Of a stretch of DNA of 37,291 nt, positions 25,029 through 31,982 are shown piece by piece; position 1 is the stretch's first letter, and each line of letters opens with the position of its first letter. Both the position numbers and the translations under genes were made by a program. The DNA comes from an uncultured Chlorobiota bacterium (GTDB taxonomy: Bacteria; Bacteroidota; Bacteroidia; Bacteroidales; JAADGE01), in the NCBI GenBank assembly GCA_947311445.1, contig CAMZKV010000097.1:1-37291 (forward strand), written 5' to 3'. The notes under the pieces are model-generated. The model did no database searches, had not been told where the DNA came from, and worked only from the letters and a program-made list of their open reading frames with translations.

Positions 25029-26005
25029 GAAAGTTAATTTTTATTTTTATAGTTATTGTTGCACTTGCAAGTTGCTCAGAAGAAGTAATTGTTAATTCTG
25101 AAACAAAAATTATTGAAACTGGCATAAATCCAAATGAATGGGTAGAAATACCTGCTGGTACTTTTTATTATAATATGCATTCTCATGAAGAAAGTATTAA
25201 AAATAATTATGAAATAATGATTACTGATGTTACTAACAAGCAGTATGCAAAATTTATGAATGAAGCTGTTAAAAAAGGAACAATAAAAATTGATGCTGAC
25301 AGTATAATCGGTTATCATCCCGGAGATGAATTTAATGAATACCTGCATGAATGGGAAATACCGGCAGGAGATTATCTTCTTATGCCTTTTGGAGAAGCAG
25401 GTTCGCACATAAAACTTTTAGATGGAACTTTTAAAGTTGATAAAGGCTACGATATGCACCCTGTTGTTATGATAACATGGTTCGGAGCAAAAGCATACGC
25501 TGATTTTTACGGATATAGACTTCCAACAGAAAAAGAATGGGCAAAAGCTGCTCGTGGAACAGACAAACGTGCATACCCTTGGGGAGATTTCATTAACGAA
25601 AAGATTACTAACTACGGAAGTAGTACGAATGCTCTTCAAAGATTATTTGGAGGAAATATTGCAAGAACGACTCCTGTTGGTTATTTTAACGGTAAAAAAT
25701 ATGACGACTTCCAAACAGAAGATAATAAAAGCCCTTACGGATTATACGATATGGGTGGAAATGTTTGGCAATGGGTCGGAGATGATTATCCTGATGTTCA
25801 TTACAGGTATATGCGAGGCGGAAGTTTCACAAATTATGAATATAATATTGTTGTTTGGGCAAGAAATAGTGCTGGTCCCGATTTCTATAATATTAATATT
25901 GGCTTTAGGTGTGCAAGAGACGTAAAAACTATTAAGCAAGCTGAAGAAACTATTGATACAGACACTTTAAATCTTGAAACAAATAAGATTAAAACAATAG
26001 AGTAG
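25025..26005 (+). CDS. FGE/SUMF-domain lipoprotein, NirV- or GldK-like
   Basis: The lipobox LASC (C17) marks a lipoprotein. Residues about 40-310 form an FGE-sulfatase (SUMF) domain: WVEIPAGTFYY, ITDVTNKQYAKFMNEA, HPVVMITWFGAKAYADFYGYRLPTEKEWAKAARG, YGLYDMGGNVWQWVGD, and RGGSFTN...GFRCARD. The cysteine pair used by true formylglycine-generating enzymes is absent, so it is not expected to modify sulfatases. Related non-enzymatic proteins include NirV, found with nitrite reductases, and GldK of the gliding/T9SS machinery. The start overlaps the oxidase-like gene by 4 nt (ATGA), so the two are translationally coupled. An accessory or maturation role for the membrane enzyme is likely. A terminator hairpin follows. 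Confidence 0.85.
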   Translation: MRKLIFIFIVIVALASCSEEVIVNSETKIIETGINPNEWVEIPAGTFYYNMHSHEESIKNNYEIMITDVTNKQYAKFMNEAVKKGTIKIDADSIIGYHPGDEFNEYLHEWEIPAGDYLLMPFGEAGSHIKLLDGTFKVDKGYDMHPVVMITWFGAKAYADFYGYRLPTEKEWAKAARGTDKRAYPWGDFINEKITNYGSSTNALQRLFGGNIARTTPVGYFNGKKYDDFQTEDNKSPYGLYDMGGNVWQWVGDDYPDVHYRYMRGGSFTNYEYNIVVWARNSAGPDFYNINIGFRCARDVKTIKQAEETIDTDTLNLETNKIKTIE

Positions 26006-26021
26006 TATTTTCTATTAATAT

Positions 26022-26058
26022 ACACTTGTAGGAAATAGTTTCTTGCAAGTGTTTTTTT
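26022..26058 (+). terminator. Rho-independent terminator after the SUMF lipoprotein gene
   Basis: The arms 26022-26035 and 26039-26052 pair over 14 bp (two G-U pairs) around a 3-nt loop and are followed by six T. The hairpin would overlap an alternative upstream start of the UbiA gene (26043), which supports the later start at 26073. Only 14 nt separate the T-tract from that start codon. Confidence 0.8.
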
Positions 26059-26072
26059 ATAACTACAAATAT

Positions 26073-26945
26073 ATGCCAAACATAATTAGTAATAAAATAA
26101 AGTCATATTGGCAACTAATAAAAAGTTTGCAAACATTTTTGCTACTTTTAACGGGACTAACCGGGTTTTTAAGTAGCAGATGCCCATATACCGATTGGCA
26201 ATTAACCCTATGGTTACTAATAAGTCTGTTTCTTGCAATTAGCGGTACAACTATTTACAATATGGCTTTTGATAGAAAAATTGATGCCCTAATGGAAAGG
26301 ACGAAACATCGCCCAATTCCTTCTGGAAAAGTTTCATTAAGTGAAGCAATTATTTTAGGAACAACTTTAAATGTAATAGGTTTAGGAATTGCATTTTGGT
26401 TAAGTCCAATTTATGCTTTAGTGGTTTTTGCAGGTTTATTTATCGATTTTATTATTTATACCGTTTGGTTAAAGCAAAGAAGTGAATGGTCTATTGTATG
26501 GGGTGGATTATCAGGAGGAATGCCTATTTTAGCAGGACGAGTTCTTGGAACAGGAATAATTGACGCAGAAGGAATCTTTCTTGCACTAGCTATTTTGTTT
26601 TGGATTCCAACTCATATTATGACATTTAATATGAGATATATTGATGATTATAATAATGCTGCTATTCCAACATTTGTTAAAAAATACGGATTTGATAAAT
26701 CAAGGTCAATTATTGCAATTTCAACAGTTCTTTCGGCTATTGCTTTTTCAATTGCTGCATTTTTTCTGGGAATTGAATGGGGTTTTATAAGAGTTTTAAT
26801 AATTTTGGCAAGTATTGCAACAGGCTTTGCTATTTATGGTATTATAAAACCATCAGATAAAATGAATTTCAGATTATTTAAAATAGCATCGCTAAATATG
26901 ATTTTTGCAATGATTATAATTATTTTAGGTTCTATTTATTTTTAG
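26073..26945 (+). CDS. UbiA-family prenyltransferase, heme O synthase-like
   Basis: A 290-aa membrane protein with about nine helices. The first Asp motif NMAFDRKID (N63, D67, D71) runs into ALMERTKHRPIPSGKV, and the second is FWIPTHIMTFNMRYIDDYNNAAIPTF. Both match protoheme IX farnesyltransferase (CtaB/CyoE) better than menaquinone or ubiquinone enzymes. It would attach a farnesyl group to heme b to give heme O, a cofactor of heme-copper oxidases. No ctaA or oxidase structural genes of a standard type lie nearby, which ties it to the oxidase-like protein upstream. I chose the start at 26073 because an upstream Met at 26043 lies inside the terminator hairpin. It is followed after 6 nt by the next gene. 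Confidence 0.75.
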   Translation: MPNIISNKIKSYWQLIKSLQTFLLLLTGLTGFLSSRCPYTDWQLTLWLLISLFLAISGTTIYNMAFDRKIDALMERTKHRPIPSGKVSLSEAIILGTTLNVIGLGIAFWLSPIYALVVFAGLFIDFIIYTVWLKQRSEWSIVWGGLSGGMPILAGRVLGTGIIDAEGIFLALAILFWIPTHIMTFNMRYIDDYNNAAIPTFVKKYGFDKSRSIIAISTVLSAIAFSIAAFFLGIEWGFIRVLIILASIATGFAIYGIIKPSDKMNFRLFKIASLNMIFAMIIIILGSIYF

Positions 26946-26951
26946 ATTATT

Positions 26952-27374
26952 ATGCCAAAAGTTCACAAAAATATTTTAATACTTATAGCAGGTGTTTTAT
27001 GGTCGGGAGTTGGAATTCTTTTAAACTTCTTTGCAAGTAGGTGGTTTCATTTACTTTCTCAAAATCAATTTATTTTAGCAATAATTGGAGGAATATTACT
27101 TGGAGCAATTATTTCATACTTTGGTTTTTCGAGTCTGGCTCAAAAGAATATAAATAGAATAAATCTATATGAAAATAAAGTTTGTATGTGGGCATTTCAA
27201 AAATGGCAGTCTTATATTCTTATTATTTTTATGATAAGTCTTGGCATTTTCATGAGAAAAACTTCATATATGCCTAAATATCTTCTTACACCAATGTATA
27301 TAGGAATTGGTTTTGCATTGTTTTCAGCAAGTTTTAAATATTATATTTTTCTTTTTAAACTAAAAAGAAAGTAA
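26952..27374 (+). CDS. Four-helix membrane protein, first of a tandem pair, 140 aa
   Basis: I do not recognise a family. Four hydrophobic segments can be seen. The sequence aligns along its length with the next gene: W-x-HL...NQ near residue 33, the charged loop KNINRI, and a C-terminal PKYLLTPMYIGIGFALFSAS...Y. The pair thus arose by tandem duplication. It lies 6 nt after the UbiA gene, and its stop codon shares a base with the next start (TAATG), so the three genes form one translationally linked unit. There are no conserved histidine pairs for heme. Confidence 0.65.
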   Translation: MPKVHKNILILIAGVLWSGVGILLNFFASRWFHLLSQNQFILAIIGGILLGAIISYFGFSSLAQKNINRINLYENKVCMWAFQKWQSYILIIFMISLGIFMRKTSYMPKYLLTPMYIGIGFALFSASFKYYIFLFKLKRK

Positions 27375-27805
27375 TGCTAAAAGTAAAAAGAATTAACCTT
27401 ATTCTATTTACTGGCTTTATATGGTTATGGGCAGGCTTTCTTTTATTACATAGGTCTTGGACTTGGATACATTTATTTACAAACAATCAATTACATATTT
27501 CTATAATTATTGCGATTGTTATAGGTGCAATTAAAACATACCTAATCTTCCATAAACTTACTACAAAAAATATTAAAAGAATAATGTCTTTTAAAGATAA
27601 GTTTGTAAGTATTTTTAAATTTCACAAAGTGAAAGATCAAGTGCTTATTATTGTTATGATTGTTGGGGGCTCTTTATTACGAAACACACCATCTGTTCCT
27701 AAAATAATTTTAATGCCAATTTATATAGGTATTGGACTAGCAATGCTGTATTCATCTTCATTATATTTTCTGTTTTTTAAAAACAACAAAAAGGTTGATA
27801 AATAA
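27374..27805 (+). CDS. Four-helix membrane protein, second of a tandem pair, 143 aa
   Basis: A homologue of the preceding protein. It shares W-x-HLFTNNQLH near residue 32, GAIKTYL, a basic loop TTKNIKRIMSFKDK, and PKIILMPIYIGIGLAMLYSSSLYFLF at the end. Four membrane helices are predicted. The start codon overlaps the previous stop by one base. Function is unknown. Since it follows the heme O synthase-like gene, a role in heme handling or in assembly of the membrane enzyme is possible but unproven. A weak hairpin (AAACC...GGTTT near 27817-27830) follows. Confidence 0.65.
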   Translation: MLKVKRINLILFTGFIWLWAGFLLLHRSWTWIHLFTNNQLHISIIIAIVIGAIKTYLIFHKLTTKNIKRIMSFKDKFVSIFKFHKVKDQVLIIVMIVGGSLLRNTPSVPKIILMPIYIGIGLAMLYSSSLYFLFFKNNKKVDK

Positions 27806-27868
27806 CAATTACTTTTTAAACCATCCGGTTTTTATTTAGTCTAAAAACAGATTAAAAAAAATATTAAA

Positions 27869-28668
27869 ATGAGAAAAATAATTACAACATTAGCTTTGTT
27901 TTTTATAATTTGTAATGCGTATTCACAAGTTGGAGGCTTGTCTGCTTCAAAATTAGGAACTTATTGTGCAGAAACAGTTCCTGTACAATCACTTGAATTT
28001 GAACCAACTTTCAATTTTGCTTCAACAACTTCATATTTTAATGAACACAATAATGTTTCCGACCTTTTTATGTCTGACGATAGTATTCAACATTTTGCTT
28101 CAACAGGTTTTAGGTTTACTTATGGATTATTTGAAAATTTTGAACTTGGCGTAACTATTCCTATCGATATCAGCACTATTAGTTTTGGTATAAATATAAA
28201 ATACCAATTGATAGCAAACTTGAGTTTGGACTTATGGCGGGGTATAATGGAATATATGGGAATGATGTTTATGTGAAAAGAAATACTGTACACGAATCTA
28301 CATCTGCTTATGCTTTGGGGCTAATATGCACTTACCCTTTTTCAGACAAATTGAGTATTGATTTCAATGCCCAATACCAAACACATATTCATAAAACTAT
28401 TGCAAACCACAAAAATGGAGTTTACATAAGTTCAGACATTGGCTATTATTTAATTAAAAATATTAACTTTATTAGTGGTTTCTCTTATAGTTTTAAGAAT
28501 AATGATGAGCAAGAAAAGTGTTCATATTTATTTACATATAATCCGGGTATTGCAGTTGAAAAAGCAGAAAGGTTTATCCTTGTTTTAAATTCACCAATTG
28601 ATTTATTAGGTAAAAATGAATATAAAACAACAGGACTTGGTTTGGCTTTAACAATTTTATTAAATTAA
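27869..28668 (+). pseudogene. Outer-membrane beta-barrel protein, interrupted by a one-base frameshift
   Basis: The signal peptide (MRKIITTLALFFIICNAYSQ) and the first 110 residues or so are in one frame (GFRFTYGLFENFELGVTIPIDISTISFGINIK). That frame then runs into unrelated sequence and stops at 28276. The protein continues without loss in the -1 frame (IPIDSKLEFGLMAGYNGIYGNDVYVK, ending GLGLALTILLN at 28668). The switch falls in a run of four A at 28198-28201, and one extra A would restore a single frame of about 266 residues. The full sequence looks like a small outer-membrane barrel, similar in style to the phenol-degradation MetA-like/transporter family. Assembly error, phase variation by slippage, or a real mutation are all possible. 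Confidence 0.75.
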
Positions 28669-28731
28669 TTTTAAGAAAAACTTTTTATAATTTTAACCAA
28701 GAAAGTAATTTAACAAATAAAAAAATATAAA

Positions 28732-29109
28732 ATGAACAAAAACTTTTTCATAATAGGTGCCACACTTGGCGGACTTGCAGTTGCTATAGGAGCATACGGG
28801 GCACATGGTGGTGCAAAATACATGACTGCCGAAACAACAATTACATTTGCTAAAGCAGTAAAATATCAAATGCACCATGCACTTGCATTATTAATTGTGG
28901 CATTAGCATATTTACAATTCCCTAAACAAAAAAAACTTTTAACTTTTTCCGGTTATTCTTTTTTAGCAGGAATTCTATTATTTTCCGGAAGTTTATATTT
29001 AATTGTATTTGCTAAAATACCAATGGGCTATGTAACACCACTTGGTGGCATATTATTTATGTTTGGGTGGATTTTACTAGCTTTTGCTGCTTTTAAAGAT
29101 AAGAAATAA
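28732..29109 (+). CDS. DUF423 family membrane protein
   Basis: A 125-aa protein with four membrane helices. It has the family's characteristic N-terminus (GATLGGLAVAIGAYGAHGG), then TFAKAVKYQMHHALALLIVAL, GILLFSGSLYLIV and a C-terminal TPLGGILFMFGWILLAFAAF. DUF423 (YgdD/TMEM256-like) proteins are widespread and of unknown function. It ends 6 nt before idi and probably shares its transcript. There is no sign that it belongs to the oxidase-like cluster beyond proximity. Confidence 0.9.
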   Translation: MNKNFFIIGATLGGLAVAIGAYGAHGGAKYMTAETTITFAKAVKYQMHHALALLIVALAYLQFPKQKKLLTFSGYSFLAGILLFSGSLYLIVFAKIPMGYVTPLGGILFMFGWILLAFAAFKDKK

Positions 29110-29115
29110 GTACTT

Positions 29116-29649
29116 ATGACTAACTTCAAAAAAGTAATTCTTGTTGATGAACAGGATAATCCTATTGGAGAAGAGGAAAAATTGAAGGCTCATTTAGATG
29201 GAAAACTCCACAGAGCTTTTTCAATTTTCCTTTTTAATGATAAAAATGAAATACTTTTACAACAAAGGGCATTAAACAAATATCATTCAGCTGGCTTATG
29301 GACTAATACTTGTTGTAGCCACCCGCAACCAAATAGTGATATTAAAAAAGACATTTCAAACAGATTGCTTTTTGAAATGGGAATTACTTGTGAATTAAAT
29401 TGGCAATTTAGTTTTAAGTATAAAGCTAGTTTCAAAAATGGAATTACTGAACACGAGCTCGACCATGTTTATACTGGAATATTTAACAAAAATCCAAGCC
29501 CAAACCCAGATGAGGTTGCAGAGTGGAAATGGATAAGCATAATCGATTTAAAATTAGACCTTGAAAAAAAACCTGAAAAATATACCGAATGGTTTAAAAT
29601 TGCGTTCTGTTGGTATAAAAAGAGCAAAAGGAATTATTGGATTAATTAA
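29116..29649 (+). CDS. idi: Isopentenyl-diphosphate delta-isomerase, type I
   Basis: Interconverts isopentenyl and dimethylallyl diphosphate. The 177-aa Nudix-fold protein has the catalytic cysteine in TNTCCSHP (C66/C67, H69), KLHRAFSIFLF with the metal-binding His, and EHELDHVY carrying the second catalytic acidic pair. The C-terminus (WFKIAF..W) is typical of type I enzymes. Its substrate comes from the MEP pathway, whose last enzyme ispH is also in this window. The isomerase is not strictly needed with IspH, which makes both isomers, but it adjusts their ratio. Confidence 0.94.
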   Translation: MTNFKKVILVDEQDNPIGEEEKLKAHLDGKLHRAFSIFLFNDKNEILLQQRALNKYHSAGLWTNTCCSHPQPNSDIKKDISNRLLFEMGITCELNWQFSFKYKASFKNGITEHELDHVYTGIFNKNPSPNPDEVAEWKWISIIDLKLDLEKKPEKYTEWFKIAFCWYKKSKRNYWIN

Positions 29650-29720
29650 TTTTACATGCAACTTATTTAGGTATGAACAAGTAGTAAGATTAAATATAGC
29701 ATAGTGTAATGAATTAATGG

Positions 29721-29766
29721 TTAGTTAGTTAGTTAGTTGAATTTTATAAAAATATTTTATAAAAAT
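29721..29766. repeat. Short tandem repeats between idi and the BatA-like gene
   Basis: TTAG is repeated four times (29721-29736). Five bases later, the 13-mer ATTTTATAAAAAT is repeated twice head to tail (29741-29753 and 29754-29766). They lie in the 237-bp space between convergent genes. A longer imperfect inverted repeat follows: GGGTTCTA (29806-29813) pairs with TAGAACCC (29849-29856) around a 35-nt loop. No role is evident. Confidence 0.7.
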
Positions 29767-29886
29767 ATTGTAACATTGTGATAGATTTAATTGAAAACTG
29801 TTAATGGGTTCTACGGTATTCGATAAATCAACAGAAAAAACTAATTTTTAGAACCCACCATTAGTAATTTCAGGTCTTAAAACTCA

Positions 29887-31938
29887 CTATTTTAGGAACT
29901 TAATAAATAAAATTTCTCCAAGTAAAAAAATAATAGAAAGAATTAAAAACAACTTCCAAAATTGCTTTCCTAAATTTTGAGATTTAATAATTTCAGAAAA
30001 ATTATTATCCTTTTGATTCATTACAGAGAAATTTGTTAATGAATAATCATCTATAATTGAATTTATTTCTTTTAAAGAATAATGAGACAAGTCAGATTCT
30101 AGTCTGTTGTAGTTGAACGAGATTCCTTTATACTCCTTATCTTTTGATACAATAAAATAATGGCCTGATTTTTTTATATTATTGTTTAAAAATATTTTAG
30201 TTTCAGAATTTTCTAAATTAAAAACTTGTGGTATAAAATCAAAATTGTTTTTATTGTTAACAATATGAATTATATTTTCATCGGATAGTTTTATGTTAGA
30301 AAACTTTACAATTTCATTTTTTCCTATTGTATAATAAATTTTATCTGTAACAGTTCCATAAAAAACCATATTATAAATCATTGGCACCCATATAGGATGT
30401 GTAACAAGGCTACCAGACTTTATATCAGCAGTTTGTGAAAACACATATAATTTTCCTAATCCGATATTTGAAAAGCTTATTAATTTATCATTATTCTCCG
30501 AAAACAATAGTATTTCTTCATCAGTAAATGTTTGATTACTGAATTTAACTCTTTTAAGAAAATAAGGTAAATCAAGATTTTTTTGTCTTTTTTTAAATAC
30601 ATTTCTAAAAATATATGCATTATAATTTATTTTCCCGGCATATGTTTTGGATGTATCAATCCCTGTTATATAATTAACATTCAACTTATTAAACAATTTA
30701 TTATAAGACTTAAAGTTTGAATATATTCCGGGAAAAACAATAAAAGTTCCTCCATCTGAAATAAAACCGTAAATTGATTGAATAAATTCGGATGACATAT
30801 TATTTACTTCTTCCGAAATAACAACATCATAATTTTTAAATTCTTCAAAGTTAATTCTAGTAGGGGTTTTATATGTTATTTTAACTTCTGATATATTAGA
30901 AAAAACATCATCTATATATTTGTTTTTATTTTTATTACTAATAATTAAAACATTAAAATTAGTTTTAATATCAAAATTAAAATAGAAAGTATTATCATAG
31001 ATAATAGGAAAATCCGTAATCTCTACCCTAGCTTTAATAATTCCTGTTTTATTATTTGAAAAAGTTAATTTATGAATAATTGATTCTCCTGGTTCTACAT
31101 TATATATATCTGTTGCTTTTAATGTGTCATTTAGAAATAGTTTTACTGGCATTTCCTGAAATGCTTCATCTGATTTATTTGTAATTTTAACATATAGCTC
31201 ATCACTTTGATAAAGTTGTCTGTTTGGGGTTTCAAACCAAACAGAATCAATATATAAATTATTAACACTTTCTGTTTCAAGAGGAATTAAAATATAGTTT
31301 ATATTACTATCGTTCTTTAATTCTTTTAAATTTGAACTTGCTTTTTGAAAATCGGATATTAAATATGCCTTTTTTAATATATCTTTCGATTTATCAGCTG
31401 TTAAAAAATCAGAAATTTTACTTGTTATTTGACTTATATTTTTAACAGATGGCGATATCTTTGTGTCGTGTATAAATTCTTTTAATTGTTCTTTTGACAC
31501 ATAATGTTGGTGTTTTTGTTCAAAATCATTAGTTAGAAAGAAGAATTTTGTATTTCCAGGATATGCTTCTGCTATTTGGAAAGCTCTTTTTTTTGCAATT
31601 TCTGAAATTTTACCATATTTGCTTTCTGCTTCTGTGCTAAAAGAGTTGTCAATGTATATTCCTATTTCTTTTTCTCTATTTATATTTTTATTATTGGAAG
31701 ACGGTATATAGGGTTGGGCAAATGCAAAAACTAAAGATGCTATTGCCAACAGCCTCATCAACAAAACTAATAAATGTTTTAAGTTTGATTTAGACTTTGT
31801 TTCTTGCTTAATATCTTTTAAGAAACGTACATTGCTAAAATATACTGTTTTATATGATCTAAAATTGAAAAGATGAATTATAATTGGAATAGATAAGGCA
31901 AATAGACCAAATAAAAATATTGGATTAAGAAAATTCAT
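29887..31938 (-). CDS. BatA-domain membrane protein with VWA-like region, 683 aa
   Basis: The N-terminus (MNFLNPIFLFGLFALSIPIIIHLFNFRSYK) is the BatA (PF07584) double-anchor segment, with a second helix at about 55-75 (HLLVLLMRLLAIASLVFAFAQPYIP). A VWA-like domain follows with a MIDAS motif DNSFS (D97, S99, S101). Residues about 230-640 form periplasmic beta-rich and Rossmann-like regions (FNVLIISNKNKNKYIDDVF), and a last helix (660-680) anchors the C-terminus. Family members are linked to aerotolerance (Bat) operons, but true Bat genes are absent here. It is the third gene of the porQ-sprE-batA-like run, 44 nt after sprE. Confidence 0.85.
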   Translation of the reverse strand: MNFLNPIFLFGLFALSIPIIIHLFNFRSYKTVYFSNVRFLKDIKQETKSKSNLKHLLVLLMRLLAIASLVFAFAQPYIPSSNNKNINREKEIGIYIDNSFSTEAESKYGKISEIAKKRAFQIAEAYPGNTKFFFLTNDFEQKHQHYVSKEQLKEFIHDTKISPSVKNISQITSKISDFLTADKSKDILKKAYLISDFQKASSNLKELKNDSNINYILIPLETESVNNLYIDSVWFETPNRQLYQSDELYVKITNKSDEAFQEMPVKLFLNDTLKATDIYNVEPGESIIHKLTFSNNKTGIIKARVEITDFPIIYDNTFYFNFDIKTNFNVLIISNKNKNKYIDDVFSNISEVKITYKTPTRINFEEFKNYDVVISEEVNNMSSEFIQSIYGFISDGGTFIVFPGIYSNFKSYNKLFNKLNVNYITGIDTSKTYAGKINYNAYIFRNVFKKRQKNLDLPYFLKRVKFSNQTFTDEEILLFSENNDKLISFSNIGLGKLYVFSQTADIKSGSLVTHPIWVPMIYNMVFYGTVTDKIYYTIGKNEIVKFSNIKLSDENIIHIVNNKNNFDFIPQVFNLENSETKIFLNNNIKKSGHYFIVSKDKEYKGISFNYNRLESDLSHYSLKEINSIIDDYSLTNFSVMNQKDNNFSEIIKSQNLGKQFWKLFLILSIIFLLGEILFIKFLK

Positions 31939-31982
31939 AGTTTAGATAGTAAAGAATATAAAGCGTAATATTTTTTCAAAAA

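Noticed and set aside
25025..26005. Formylglycine-generating enzyme that activates sulfatases
   Set aside because: The active-site cysteine pair is missing, and no sulfatase gene is nearby.
26043..26072. Upstream start of the UbiA gene at 26043
   Set aside because: It lies inside a clear terminator hairpin, and the extra ten residues do not fit the family.
28234..28668. Separate 144-aa gene at 28234-28668
   Set aside because: It lacks a signal peptide, begins mid-domain, and continues the preceding barrel protein in the -1 frame; it is the second half of a frameshifted gene.
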